Shown in pieces: positions 6,420 to 15,127 of a stretch of 64,000 nt of DNA (positions within the stretch are counted from its first letter, which is position 1; the number at the start of each line of letters is the position of its first letter). A program made the translations under genes and the position numbers. This DNA is from Glycomyces terrestris (GTDB lineage Bacteria; Actinomycetota; Actinomycetes; Mycobacteriales; Micromonosporaceae). The notes below the pieces were generated by a model. That model ran no database searches and was not told the DNA's origin. It was given only the letters and a program-made list of their open reading frames with translations. Location: the NCBI RefSeq assembly GCF_003933745.1, contig NZ_RSEB01000001.1, positions 372,001 through 436,000 of the forward strand, in the 5' to 3' direction.

Positions 6420-8762
6420 ATGCGACGACGCACCTTCGCCGCTTCGATCGGCGCGGCCGCGGTCGCGGCCGGAGCGCTGCCCGCCCCGGCCTTCGCCAGA
6501 CCCGGCCGGCAGTGCGCCGACGACTACACCTGGAAGAACGTCGTGGTCAACTGCGGCGGCTTCGTCCCCGGCATCATCTTCAACGAGACCGAGCCGAACC
6601 TCATCTACGCCCGCACCGACGTCGCCGGGGCCTTCCGGTGGCAGGAGGAGACGCGGACCTGGAAGCCGTTGACCGACTGGGTCACCCGCGACAAGTGGGG
6701 CTACCAGTACGTGGTCTCGATGGCCTCGGACCCGGTCGAGACGAACCGCGTCTACGCCGCCGTCGGCGCGTACACCATCAGCTGGGACGCCAACAACGGC
6801 GCGATCCTCTACTCCGACGACAAGGGCGACACCTGGGGCGTCGCGGAACTCCCGTTCAAGCAGGGCGGCAACATGCCCGGCCGCGGCATGGGCGAACGCC
6901 TCGTCGTCAACCCGGCCGACAACTCGGAGCTGTACCTGGGCACCCCGAGCGGGAACGGGCTGTGGCGTTCGAAGGACTACGGCCGCACCTGGGCCAAGGT
7001 CGAGGAGTTCCCCAACCCCGGGAACTTCGTCGTCGATCCGAGCAATGAATACCTGTCCGACAACCAGGGCGTGATCTGGATCGACTTCGACCAGATCGGC
7101 GGCAGGATCTACGTGGGCGTGGCCGACCCGGACGACCCGCTCTACGTCTCCGAGGACGGCGGCGCGACCTGGGCCGCGGTCCCGGGGGCCGCGGCGCTCG
7201 GCGACGCGGACGGCAACCGCACCATTCCCAAGCAGTCCGCGATGGACAACACCAACGGCTACCTGTACGTCGTCACCGGCTACGACTCCGGCCCCTACAA
7301 CGGCGCGCCCGCGTCGGGCAACGGCGGCAAGATCATGCGGCTCGCCACCCAGACCGGCGAATGGACCGACGTCACGCCGCCGCACAACCCGCGCGGCGTG
7401 ATCCCCGGCTTCGGCGGCATCACCGTCGACCGCCAGAATCCCGGCACGCTCATGGCCGCCACGTGCAACAACTGGTACCCCGACGAGATCCTCTTCCGCT
7501 CCACGGACTCGGGCGAGTCCTGGTCGATCAGCTGGGACTACGCCGAGGGGCAGGACCGCCATGACCGGTTCGACATGGACAGCTCCGGCAGCCCGTGGCT
7601 TGACTGGCGCGGAACCGACAGCGGTCCGGCGTACGCGGTCAAGCACGGGTGGATGATCGACGCCCTCGCCATCGACCCGCACGACTCCGACCGCATCATG
7701 TGGGGCACCGGCGCCACGATCTGGGGCACCGAGCGCCTGACGCAGTGGGACGCCCAGGGCGAGCTCATCGGGGAGAACGAGGCCGGCGAGCGCGTGGGCC
7801 TGCCGATCGAGAAGTTCACGGTCGGGGTGCGCGCCGAGGGCATCGAGATGACCTGGGTCCGCGACCTCGCCGCACTGGGCGGGACGCTCGTCTCCGCGAT
7901 GGGCGACGTCAACGGCTTCGTGCACACCGACCTCGGCCGGGCGGAGCGGATGTTCCACGGCGGCTGGGGCGGCCAGAGCCTCGACTTCGCCGCCGCGAAC
8001 CCGGACGTCATCGTCGGCAGCGGCGACGTGGACGACGACGGCAGCCACGTCATCGCCTCCACCGACCGGGGCCGGACCTGGCAGGACGGGACGCGGCTCG
8101 ACGGCGTCCAGAACAACAGCGGCGGCACCGTCGCGATCACCGCCGACGCCGCGGCGATCGTGTGGTCCCCGAGCAACACCACCGTCACCCCGGTGCGCAG
8201 CACCGACCTCGGTCAGACCTGGCAGCCGGTCGACGGGCTGCCGGCGGGTGCGAGGGTTCGTTCCGACCGCGTCGACGGCTCGGTGCTGTACGCCTACTCC
8301 GGCGGGAGGTTCTACCGCAGCACCGACGGCGGCGAGACCTTCGCGGACACCGGCGCGACCGGGCTGCCCGCCGAGGGCGTCGACGACTTCCGGACCGTCC
8401 CCGGCAGGAAGAGCCATGTCTGGCTCGCCGGCCGCAGCGACAAGGAGGACGTGCCGACCGGCCTGTGGCGCTCCAAGGACGGCGGCGCCACCTGGAAGCG
8501 CATCGCCGCGGTCGACCTGGCGATCGGCGTCGGCTTCGGCAAGGCCGCCAGGCGATCCGGGTACCCCGCGATCTACCTCTCGGGTGACGTCGCGGGCAAG
8601 CAGGGCGTCTTCCGCTCCATCGACGGCGGCGGCACCTGGGAGCGCATCAACGACGACGCCCACCAGTGGGGCTTCGCCGGGTCCGTCATCACCGGCGACC
8701 CCGAGATCTACGGCCGCGTCTACCTCTCCGCCCGCGGCATCGTCTACGGCGACATCGCCTGA
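6420..8762 (+). CDS. secreted GH74 xyloglucanase
   Basis: A glycoside hydrolase family 74 enzyme that cuts the beta-1,4-glucan backbone of xyloglucan. It has 780 residues: a signal peptide starting MRRRTFAAS (twin-arginine-like, ending near PAFA) and two seven-bladed propellers rich in sialidase/BNR-type blades (SEDGGATW, STDRGRTW, SKDGGATW). The segment YARTDVAGAFRW carries the conserved Asp near residue 67 corresponding to one GH74 catalytic acid. The Asp in SAMGDVNGF is a likely second. AAAGGAG precedes the ATG. There is no C-terminal binding module, unlike many Streptomyces homologues. It is followed by an esterase gene, which suggests hemicellulose breakdown. Confidence 0.9.
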   Translation: MRRRTFAASIGAAAVAAGALPAPAFARPGRQCADDYTWKNVVVNCGGFVPGIIFNETEPNLIYARTDVAGAFRWQEETRTWKPLTDWVTRDKWGYQYVVSMASDPVETNRVYAAVGAYTISWDANNGAILYSDDKGDTWGVAELPFKQGGNMPGRGMGERLVVNPADNSELYLGTPSGNGLWRSKDYGRTWAKVEEFPNPGNFVVDPSNEYLSDNQGVIWIDFDQIGGRIYVGVADPDDPLYVSEDGGATWAAVPGAAALGDADGNRTIPKQSAMDNTNGYLYVVTGYDSGPYNGAPASGNGGKIMRLATQTGEWTDVTPPHNPRGVIPGFGGITVDRQNPGTLMAATCNNWYPDEILFRSTDSGESWSISWDYAEGQDRHDRFDMDSSGSPWLDWRGTDSGPAYAVKHGWMIDALAIDPHDSDRIMWGTGATIWGTERLTQWDAQGELIGENEAGERVGLPIEKFTVGVRAEGIEMTWVRDLAALGGTLVSAMGDVNGFVHTDLGRAERMFHGGWGGQSLDFAAANPDVIVGSGDVDDDGSHVIASTDRGRTWQDGTRLDGVQNNSGGTVAITADAAAIVWSPSNTTVTPVRSTDLGQTWQPVDGLPAGARVRSDRVDGSVLYAYSGGRFYRSTDGGETFADTGATGLPAEGVDDFRTVPGRKSHVWLAGRSDKEDVPTGLWRSKDGGATWKRIAAVDLAIGVGFGKAARRSGYPAIYLSGDVAGKQGVFRSIDGGGTWERINDDAHQWGFAGSVITGDPEIYGRVYLSARGIVYGDIA

Positions 8763-8767
8763 GCGCG

Positions 8768-8798
8768 GCGGGCCGCCCTGCCCGGTGGGGCGGCCCGC
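8768..8798 (+). terminator. terminator after the GH74 gene
   Basis: An 11-bp perfect stem GCGGGCCGCCC / GGGCGGCCCGC with a 9-base loop begins 5 bases after the stop codon and precedes the next coding start at 8839. Confidence 0.7.
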
Positions 8799-8838
8799 GC
8801 CGGCGTCCCCCTCGGCACCTCTCAGAAAGGAACGACCC

Positions 8839-10146
8839 TTGTCCGCAGTCATTCCGTTGCGCCGCAGCGCGGCGGCAATCTTCGCGATCGTCCTCGCCCT
8901 CGCCTCGGCGCTCGCAGTGTTCACGGCGCCCAAGGCGGCCCACGCCGCCGAGTTCACGCCGGTCCCCGAGTTCGGGGACAACCCCGGCAACCTCGAGATG
9001 TACGTGTACGTGCCCGACAACGTGTCGGCGGACCCGGCGATCGTGGTCGCCAACCACTGGTGCACCGGCTCGGCGCAGAACCTCTACGACTGGTTGCAGT
9101 GGGACGAGCTCGCGGAGGAGTACGGCTACATCGTCGTCTACCCGTCGGTGACCCGCGAGAGCAAGTGCTTCGACGTCGCCTCGCAGGGCTCGCTCACCGG
9201 CACCGGCGGCGACTCGGTCAGCATCAAGTCCATGGTGGACTACGCCGTCCGCGAACTCGGCGGCGACGCCGACCGGGTCTTCGCCACCGGCATCTCCTCG
9301 GGCGCGATGATGACCAACGTCCTGCTCGGCGTCTACCCCGAGGTCTTCAAGGCCGGCTCGGCCTACGCCGGGGTGCCGTTCACCTGCTTCGCGACCACGA
9401 ACGGCTCGGAGTGGAACAGCGACTGCGCGACCGGCATGATCGACCGCACCCCGCAGGAGTGGGGCGACGCCGTCCGCAGCGCCAACCCCGGGTACGACGG
9501 GCCGTGGCCGCGCATGCAGACCTGGCACGGCACCGAGGACCAGGCGCTGTTCTACCCGAACTTCGGGGAGCAGGTCGAGCAGTGGACGAACGTCCACGGC
9601 ACCGACCAGGTCGCCGACTTCACCGACCACCCGGAGCCGAACTGGACCCGCACCCGCTACGGGGGCACCGGCGGCCAGGCCCTGGTCGAGGCGATCAGCA
9701 TGGAGGGCGTCGACCACGGCCTGCCCTACCAGCCGGTGGAGACGCTGCGCTTCTTCGGCCTCACCGGCGGGCCGGTCGTCGGCGAGATCGCGGGCGCGGC
9801 CTCGAACCGCTGCGTGAGCGTCCGCGGATCGGGAAGGCAGGCGGTGCTGCGGACGTGCGCCGACGGCGACCACCAGACCTTCACCCTCACCGGACTCGGT
9901 GAGCTGCGGGTGAACGGCCGCTGCCTCGAAGCGAAGGGCTCGGGCACGGCCGACGGCACCAAGGTCGTTGCCGGCGAGTGCACGGGCAGCGCGAGCCAGT
10001 TCTGGAACGTGAACGTGGACGGCACGATCACGAACGCCCACAACGGCCTCTGCCTGGACGCGTTCGGCGGCGGCACCCACAGCGGCACCAGGGTCGTCCT
10101 CTGGACCTGCACCGGCGGCGCGAACCAGCAGTGGAGCATCCGCTAG
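8839..10146 (+). CDS. secreted CE1 (PHB-depolymerase-like) esterase with C-terminal ricin-type carbohydrate-binding module
   Basis: A 435-residue exported enzyme. After a signal peptide ending near KAAHA, residues 40-310 form an alpha/beta hydrolase of the acetylxylan/feruloyl esterase type. Visible parts are oxyanion-side VANHWCTGSAQ, nucleophile GISSGAMMTN, Asp in WHGTEDQ and His in EGVDHGLPY. Residues 315-435 are a CBM13 ricin lectin fold with QxW-like repeats (HQTFTL, SQFWNV, NQQWSIR) and paired cysteines. The best start is TTG at 8839, with AAAGG eight bases upstream. It probably deacylates xylan or other hemicellulose alongside the preceding GH74 enzyme. Confidence 0.87.
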   Translation: MSAVIPLRRSAAAIFAIVLALASALAVFTAPKAAHAAEFTPVPEFGDNPGNLEMYVYVPDNVSADPAIVVANHWCTGSAQNLYDWLQWDELAEEYGYIVVYPSVTRESKCFDVASQGSLTGTGGDSVSIKSMVDYAVRELGGDADRVFATGISSGAMMTNVLLGVYPEVFKAGSAYAGVPFTCFATTNGSEWNSDCATGMIDRTPQEWGDAVRSANPGYDGPWPRMQTWHGTEDQALFYPNFGEQVEQWTNVHGTDQVADFTDHPEPNWTRTRYGGTGGQALVEAISMEGVDHGLPYQPVETLRFFGLTGGPVVGEIAGAASNRCVSVRGSGRQAVLRTCADGDHQTFTLTGLGELRVNGRCLEAKGSGTADGTKVVAGECTGSASQFWNVNVDGTITNAHNGLCLDAFGGGTHSGTRVVLWTCTGGANQQWSIR

Positions 10147-10158
10147 CGATCGAGTGAC

Positions 10159-10189
10159 GGGAGCGCCGGGCCGGACGCTCGGCGCTCCC
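10159..10189. terminator. terminator after the esterase gene
   Basis: A perfect 10-bp stem GGGAGCGCCG / CGGCGCTCCC with an 11-base loop, 12 bases past the stop. Confidence 0.75.
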
Positions 10190-10286
10190 GCTCGTCGCGG
10201 CAGACGCGCGACCGCGGGCGGCCCGGCGGACCGGCTGCGACGCAGGGACGCGTTTGATCCCGTCCGCCGCAGGAAACCCGGGCCGC

Positions 10287-11102
10287 ATGTCCTCGCTCCA
10301 TAATGTCCGCAGCACCGCCTCCCGTGCCGCCGACAGCAGACCGCTGGAGATCCTCGCGCGCGGCGGCTTCATCGCCTACGGCGCCATCCACCTCATGTTC
10401 GCGTGGCTGGCCCTCCAGGTCGCCTTCGGCGAATCGTCCGGCGAGACCGACCAGTCCGGCGCCCTGATGACCATCGCCCGGCAGCCGGCCGGCGAGTTCC
10501 TGGTCATCGCCATCATCATCGGCATGGTCGCGATGGCCGTCTGGCAGGCGTTCGCCGCGCTGATCGGAGGGTCGCAGGGCCGGAGCGCGGTGTCCGAGCG
10601 CGTCGTCTCCGGCTGCCGCACCGTCCTCTACCTCTACTTCGCCTACCTCGGCTACAAGGTGGTCAGCGGCGCGAACGCCTCGCAGTCGCAGAGCCAGCAG
10701 TCCGCCGCGTCGTCCTTGATGGACTCGGGCGGCGGGCGCTTCCTGGTCGGCGCGGCCGGTGTCGTCGTGGCCGGCGTCGGCATCGGCCTGGCGGTCTACG
10801 GATTGACGAAGAAGTTCAGGAAGCACCTGAACACCGCGCAGATGAGCCCCTCGGTGCGCCGCACGGTGGAGCAGCTCGGCCGGGCGGGATACGCGAGCAA
10901 GGGCCTCGCGTACGCCATCGCCGGCACCCTCATCGTCTCCGCCGCGGTCACCTACGACCCCCAGAAGGCCGGCGGCCTCGACGCCGCCCTCAAGACCCTG
11001 GCCGGAACGCCTTGGGGCCCATGGCTCCTCGTCCTCATCGCCCTCGGCATCGCCTGCTTCGGCGTCTACTGCTTCTTCCAGGCCAAGTACCGCAAGGTCT
11101 GA
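10287..11102 (+). CDS. DUF1206 integral membrane protein
   Basis: A 271-residue membrane protein with three repeats of a two-helix unit. Each opens with a motif like ARGGFIAYGAIHLMFAWLA or GRAGYASKGLAYAIAGTLI, which is the DUF1206 pattern; the middle repeat is VSGCRTVLYLYFAYLGYKVV. The function of the family is unknown. AGGAAA lies about ten bases before the ATG at 10287; a longer in-frame start at 10254 is less likely. It converges on the aminopeptidase gene. Confidence 0.8.
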   Translation: MSSLHNVRSTASRAADSRPLEILARGGFIAYGAIHLMFAWLALQVAFGESSGETDQSGALMTIARQPAGEFLVIAIIIGMVAMAVWQAFAALIGGSQGRSAVSERVVSGCRTVLYLYFAYLGYKVVSGANASQSQSQQSAASSLMDSGGGRFLVGAAGVVVAGVGIGLAVYGLTKKFRKHLNTAQMSPSVRRTVEQLGRAGYASKGLAYAIAGTLIVSAAVTYDPQKAGGLDAALKTLAGTPWGPWLLVLIALGIACFGVYCFFQAKYRKV

Positions 11103-11152
11103 GCGCCGCCCGCTTCGGGCGCTCCGCCCGCGCCGCGGGCCTGCCGGCGGCG

Positions 11153-12112
11153 CTAGCGGCCGCGGAACCTGTCGGTGGCGGCCACGATGGCGTCGGCGGT
11201 GGTGCTGCCGGAGACGCCGTGGCCTTCGTCGGAGACCAGGATCAGTTCGGCGTCCGGCCAGACCTGGGCGAGGTTCCAGGGGATGTCCGCGGGGCCGCTG
11301 ATGTCCAGGCGGCCGTGGATGAGGACGCCGGGGATGCCGGCGAGCCGGCCGGCGTCGCGCAGGAGCTGGCCGTCGTCCATGAAGCCGGCGTGGCTCCAGT
11401 AGTGCGTGACCAGGCGGGCGAACCGCATGCGGAACCGCGGGTCCTCGAAGCGGGGGTCGGGTTCGTGGCCGGGGGCGGTCGAGACGTGCACGTCCTCCCA
11501 GCGGCACCATTCGCGCGCGGCCCGGTCCCGCACGGCCGGATCGGGGTCGGCGAGCAGCCGGGCGTAGGCCGCCGCGAGGTCGCCGTCCCGTTCGGATGCG
11601 GGGACGACGTCGCGGAAGCGGGCCCACTCCTCGGGGAAGACGCGGCCCATGTCCCGCGTGATCCACTCGACCTCGCGGCAGCTTGTGTTGGTGACGCTGA
11701 AGAGCACCAGCTCCGAGACGCGGTCGGGGTGCCGCTCGGCGTACGCGAGCCCGAGGGTGGTCCCCCAGGAGCCGCCGAGCACGAGCCAGCGGTCGACGCC
11801 GAGGTGCTCGCGCAGCAGCTCGATGTCGGCGATCAGGTGCCCGGTGGTGTTGGCGGCCAGCGGGGTCTCGGGGTCGGCCGCGTCGGGCGTGCTGAGCCCG
11901 CAGCCGCGCTGGTCGAAGACGACGATGCGGTACGCCTCGGGGTCGAACATCCGCCGCCAGAGCGCGCCGGCGCCCGAGCCCGGCCCGCCGTGGAGCGCCA
12001 GCGCCGGCTTGCCCTCGGGGTTGCCGCTGGCCTCCCAGTACACGCGGTTGCCGTCGCCGACGTCGAGCATGCCGTGCTCGTAGGGCTCGACGTGGGGGTA
12101 GAAGCTGCTCAC
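11153..12112 (-). CDS. pip: prolyl aminopeptidase (S33 family)
   Basis: A cytosolic alpha/beta hydrolase that removes N-terminal proline from peptides. The 319 residues include HGGPGSGAG (oxyanion region, about residue 40), FDQRGCGLST, nucleophile GGSWGTTLGLAYAE, Asp in IHGRLDISGPADIPW and His in VSDEGHGVSG. This full set and the length are typical for proline iminopeptidase. The start is GTG at 12112, with GAGGAG upstream. The gene is divergent from a MarR regulator, with a palindrome between them that likely controls both. Confidence 0.9.
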   Translation of the reverse strand: MSSFYPHVEPYEHGMLDVGDGNRVYWEASGNPEGKPALALHGGPGSGAGALWRRMFDPEAYRIVVFDQRGCGLSTPDAADPETPLAANTTGHLIADIELLREHLGVDRWLVLGGSWGTTLGLAYAERHPDRVSELVLFSVTNTSCREVEWITRDMGRVFPEEWARFRDVVPASERDGDLAAAYARLLADPDPAVRDRAAREWCRWEDVHVSTAPGHEPDPRFEDPRFRMRFARLVTHYWSHAGFMDDGQLLRDAGRLAGIPGVLIHGRLDISGPADIPWNLAQVWPDAELILVSDEGHGVSGSTTADAIVAATDRFRGR

Positions 12113-12134
12113 GGACGTCTCCTCGCACAGATGT

Positions 12135-12152
12135 AACAGTGCTGTTAGATTA
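12135..12152. promoter_or_regulatory. pip/MarR operator and leaderless -10
   Basis: TAACAG-TG-CTGTTA (12135-12148) is a 14-bp inverted repeat in the divergent gap. It overlaps a -10 TAGATT (12147-12152) placed about six bases before the GTG of the MarR gene, so MarR binding would cover its own promoter. Confidence 0.6.
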
Positions 12153-12157
12153 TCAGG

Positions 12158-12628
12158 GTGAAGCCGCATCCCGACCCCGACGCCGTCGGCACCCTCCTCC
12201 GCCACGTCCTGGACCGGCTCGAGGCCGACGTGGCGGCGGTCTATCGGGATCAGGGGCTGCCCGAGTACCGTCCCCGGTTCTCCCCGGTCGTGCGGGCGCT
12301 CGAAGCCGAAGGGCCGCTGTCGATCCGGGACCTGGCCGCGGCGATCGGGGTGACGCATTCGGCCGCGAGCCAGACGGCGGCCCAGATGGCCCGCGCCGGA
12401 CTGGTCACCCACGCCGCCGACCCGGGCGACCACCGCCGCCGCCTGGTCGCCCTGACCCCGAAGGCGCGGGCCCTGCTCCCCCGGATCGCCGCCGAGTGGG
12501 AGGCGACGGCGGCCGCGATGGCCGATCTCGACGCCGAGCTGACGGTGCCGCTGGGCGGCCTGCTCGCCGAGGCGGCCGCGGCGCTCGAGCGGAAGCCGCT
12601 CCGCGATCGGATGGCCGAGGGCCGGTGA
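12158..12628 (+). CDS. MarR-family transcriptional regulator
   Basis: A 156-residue winged-helix repressor. The helix-turn-helix lies around residues 58-80 (LSIRDLAAAIGVTHSAASQTAAQM), followed by the wing DPGDHRRRLVALTPKA. The GTG start has no ribosome site but a -10 hexamer six or seven bases upstream, which fits a leaderless message. The divergent pip gene and the intervening palindrome suggest local autoregulation. The effector is unknown. Confidence 0.85.
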   Translation: MKPHPDPDAVGTLLRHVLDRLEADVAAVYRDQGLPEYRPRFSPVVRALEAEGPLSIRDLAAAIGVTHSAASQTAAQMARAGLVTHAADPGDHRRRLVALTPKARALLPRIAAEWEATAAAMADLDAELTVPLGGLLAEAAAALERKPLRDRMAEGR

Positions 12629-12762
12629 GCGGCCCGAGCGCACGCCGTCCAGGCGGATCGTGAGCTGCTTTTCCGCGTTCGCCTTCCCGCGCCGAACCGG
12701 CGTGTAGCGTGAGCAACGGGAGTGGTAACACGGGCGACCCCGAGACGCAGGGGCGGTCAGGG

Positions 12763-13989
12763 ATGGCGGATCTGGACTATGTCGCGCTGTTCGCGGCGAT
12801 GCCGACCCCGTGCGTCGTCATCACACGGGACTTCGTGATCGTCGCGGCCAATCCCGCCTACCTGGAGGCCACCGGCAAGACGCGGGACGACCTGATCGGG
12901 CGGCCCCTCTTCGACGTCTTCCCCGACCCGGCCGACAGCGGCGAGCGGAACGTCAGGGCCTCGGTGGACCGGGTCGTCGAGACCGGGAAGCCGCACACCA
13001 TGGCCCTGCTGAAGTACGACGTCCCCGTGGAGGAGCCGCCGTCCTCGTTCGAGGAGCGCTGGTGGTCCCTGATCAACTCGCCGGTCACCGGACCGGACGG
13101 CGAGGTCGAGTGGATCCTCATCCGGGCGGAGGACGTCACGGCGTACGTCCAAGCCCACGACCTGCGCCTGCACCCGCCGGCCGAGGCGAGCTCCGAGGCG
13201 ATGGCGCTGGAGGCGGCCCTGTTCGAGCGCGCCCGGGAGCTCCAGACGCTCAACGTGGAGCTGAGCGAGGAGAACGCCCGCGACCGCCAGGTCGCCGTCA
13301 CGCTCCAGAAGGCCATGCTCCTGACGCCGGACCTCGAGAAGCACCCGAACGTCGCGGTGCGGTACCTCCCCGCGGTCGAGACCATGAACGTCTGCGGCGA
13401 CTGGTACGACCTGGTGGACCTCTCGGGCGACCGGTTCTCGGTCGGGGTGGGCGACGTGGTCGGCCACGGACTGGAGGCGGCCGCGGTCATGGGGATGCTG
13501 CGCAGCGTCCTGAGCGCCGCGATGCGGGCGCTGGAGCGGCCCGCGCACGCCCTGGAGGTCCTGGGCCTGTACGCGCGCTCGATGGAGAGCGCGCTGAACT
13601 CGACCGCCGCGGAGGCGATGGTCGACCCGCGGAGCGGGTTGATCATCTACAGCAACTCGGGGCACCTGCCGCCGGTCCTGGTGCACCCGGACGGCGAATT
13701 CGAGCTGCTGGACCAGGTGCTCGACCCGCCGCTGGGCGCGCGTCCGCAGCACGTGCCGTGCTCGCAGGCCGGGCAGCCGTACGCCTCGGGCGACACGCTC
13801 GTGCTGTACACGGACGGGCTCATCGAGCGGCGCGACGAGGACATCGACGTCGGCCTGGACCGGCTGTGCCGGACCCTGGCGCGCCACCGCGCCCTCGGGC
13901 CGCGGCAGATGGCCGACGCGGTGCTGGAGGACCTCGGCGTGGCGGGCGGCGCGCACGACGACATCTCGCTCATCATCGTCAGGCTGTGA
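12763..13989 (+). CDS. PAS-SpoIIE (PP2C-type) serine phosphatase
   Basis: A signalling phosphatase of 408 residues that would dephosphorylate an anti-anti-sigma factor or similar target. Residues 1-120 form a PAS sensor (FAAMPTPCVVITRDFVIVAANPAYLEATG). A coiled linker at about 150-185 follows (ERARELQTLNVELSEENARDRQVAVTLQKAML). The C-terminal SpoIIE domain has metal-binding aspartates in CGDWYDLVDL, GVGDVVGHGLEAA, LYTDGLIERRDEDI and GGAHDDISLI. GGGG/AGGG lies before the ATG at 12763; a GTG at 12709 would add 18 residues. No partner STAS or anti-sigma gene is adjacent. Confidence 0.88.
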   Translation: MADLDYVALFAAMPTPCVVITRDFVIVAANPAYLEATGKTRDDLIGRPLFDVFPDPADSGERNVRASVDRVVETGKPHTMALLKYDVPVEEPPSSFEERWWSLINSPVTGPDGEVEWILIRAEDVTAYVQAHDLRLHPPAEASSEAMALEAALFERARELQTLNVELSEENARDRQVAVTLQKAMLLTPDLEKHPNVAVRYLPAVETMNVCGDWYDLVDLSGDRFSVGVGDVVGHGLEAAAVMGMLRSVLSAAMRALERPAHALEVLGLYARSMESALNSTAAEAMVDPRSGLIIYSNSGHLPPVLVHPDGEFELLDQVLDPPLGARPQHVPCSQAGQPYASGDTLVLYTDGLIERRDEDIDVGLDRLCRTLARHRALGPRQMADAVLEDLGVAGGAHDDISLIIVRL

Positions 13990-14027
13990 GGGCCGCGGCC
14001 GCGGCGCGCCCCGGTTCGGGGTTCGGC

Positions 14028-14068
14028 GCTCGCGGCGCGGTCCGCGCGGCGCGGTCCGCGCCGCGAGC
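14028..14068. terminator. bidirectional terminator
   Basis: A perfect 13-bp stem GCTCGCGGCGCGG / CCGCGCCGCGAGC with a 15-base loop lies between two convergent genes (stops at 13989 and 14079). Confidence 0.7.
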
Positions 14069-14078
14069 CGGTCCGGCC

Positions 14079-14465
14079 TCAGGCTTCGCGGACGAAGACG
14101 GGGACGCCGAAGCCGTCCGCCTCGGTGAGGACCGCTTCGACGGCGGCGAATTCGTCCTCGGTCCGGAAGGTGATCTCGACCAGGGTGCGGTCGGGGTCGT
14201 CGCAGCCGGGGGACGCCGCGCGCACGTCGACGCCGTCGCCCACCGCGGTCAGCTCGGCCACCAAGTCGGGGTGGGCGGCGAGGGCCCGTTCGACCTCCGC
14301 GGCGCCGGGGAGCTCGTCGCACGGCGGGTGCGCCGACGATCCGGGGACGGGGAGCAGGCCGGTGAGCGCGAGGGCCGCGACGGCGACCAGTCCGAGGGCG
14401 GGGACCGCCCCGGTGATGGCGAGGGTCCGGCGGAGGCGGCGGCGGGGGTTGGTGGACGCGGTCAT
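14079..14465 (-). CDS. small membrane-anchored protein of the ABC cassette
   Basis: A 128-residue protein with a basic N-terminus (NPRRRLRRT), one transmembrane helix at residues 17-38, and an outside domain containing two cysteines (HPPCDELPG and SPGCDDP) likely to pair. I do not recognise the family. It is the last gene of a three-gene operon, 11 bases after the ABC ATPase, with a GAGGAG ribosome site. It could be an accessory or sensor subunit, or a diverged immunity or bacteriocin-like product. No cleavage motif is evident. Confidence 0.7.
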   Translation of the reverse strand: MTASTNPRRRLRRTLAITGAVPALGLVAVAALALTGLLPVPGSSAHPPCDELPGAAEVERALAAHPDLVAELTAVGDGVDVRAASPGCDDPDRTLVEITFRTEDEFAAVEAVLTEADGFGVPVFVREA

Positions 14466-14476
14466 GGTGATACTCC

Positions 14477-15115
14477 TCAGTGGATGGTGATGGTGGGTGC
14501 GTTCATGGGGTGCCGGTGGGCGCAGGCGGCGGTCATGTCCTCGTCGTGGGTGGCGACGACGACGGTCGCGCCGCGGCGCGCGAAGTCGTCGAGCAGGCCG
14601 ATGACCAGGGCGCGGTTGGCGGCGTCGAGGGAGGCGGTGGGCTCGTCGACGAACAGGGCCCGCGCGTCGCGGTGGACGGCCCGCGCCAGGGCCAGGCGCT
14701 GCTTCTCCCCGCCGGAGAGGTGGCCGGCCGGTTCCGCTTCGCGCCCTTGGAGACCGACGTGCTCCAGGGCCGCGCGCACCCGCGGATCGGCGCGCCGGGT
14801 CCGGCGCAGCGCGACGTTGAACGCGACGGACTCGTCGTCGATGATCCCGTAGTCCTGGAGCACGAAGGCCGCGTGATCGCGCCAGAACGCCCGCCGCGCG
14901 CGGGGCGAGCCGCCGGAGACCACGGTCCCGTCGGCGGTGACCGCGCCGGAGGTGACCGGCAGCAGCAGGCCGAGGACGTGCAGGAGCGAGGTCTTCCCCG
15001 AGCCGCTGGGCCCGGTGAGGGCGGTCATCTCCCCCGGCTCGCACCGCACGGACTCGCCGTGGACGATCCGGCGGCGGCCGATCGTGACGCCGACGTCGTG
15101 CGCTTCGATGATCAT
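14477..15115 (-). CDS. ABC transporter ATP-binding protein, lactococcin-972/MacB-like export group
   Basis: A 212-residue ATPase with Walker A GPSGSGKTS near residue 36, Q-loop FVLQDYGIIDDESVAFNV, signature HLSGGEKQRLALARA and Walker B ALFVDEPTASLD, then switch VVATHDEDM. The Q-loop region with (I/L)I(D/E)(D/N)E(S/T)V resembles the putative bacteriocin-export ATPases linked to lactococcin 972-like peptides. It partners the FtsX-type membrane protein encoded 12 bases upstream. Confidence 0.82.
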   Translation of the reverse strand: MIIEAHDVGVTIGRRRIVHGESVRCEPGEMTALTGPSGSGKTSLLHVLGLLLPVTSGAVTADGTVVSGGSPRARRAFWRDHAAFVLQDYGIIDDESVAFNVALRRTRRADPRVRAALEHVGLQGREAEPAGHLSGGEKQRLALARAVHRDARALFVDEPTASLDAANRALVIGLLDDFARRGATVVVATHDEDMTAACAHRHPMNAPTITIH

Positions 15116-15127
15116 GGCGGTCCTCTC

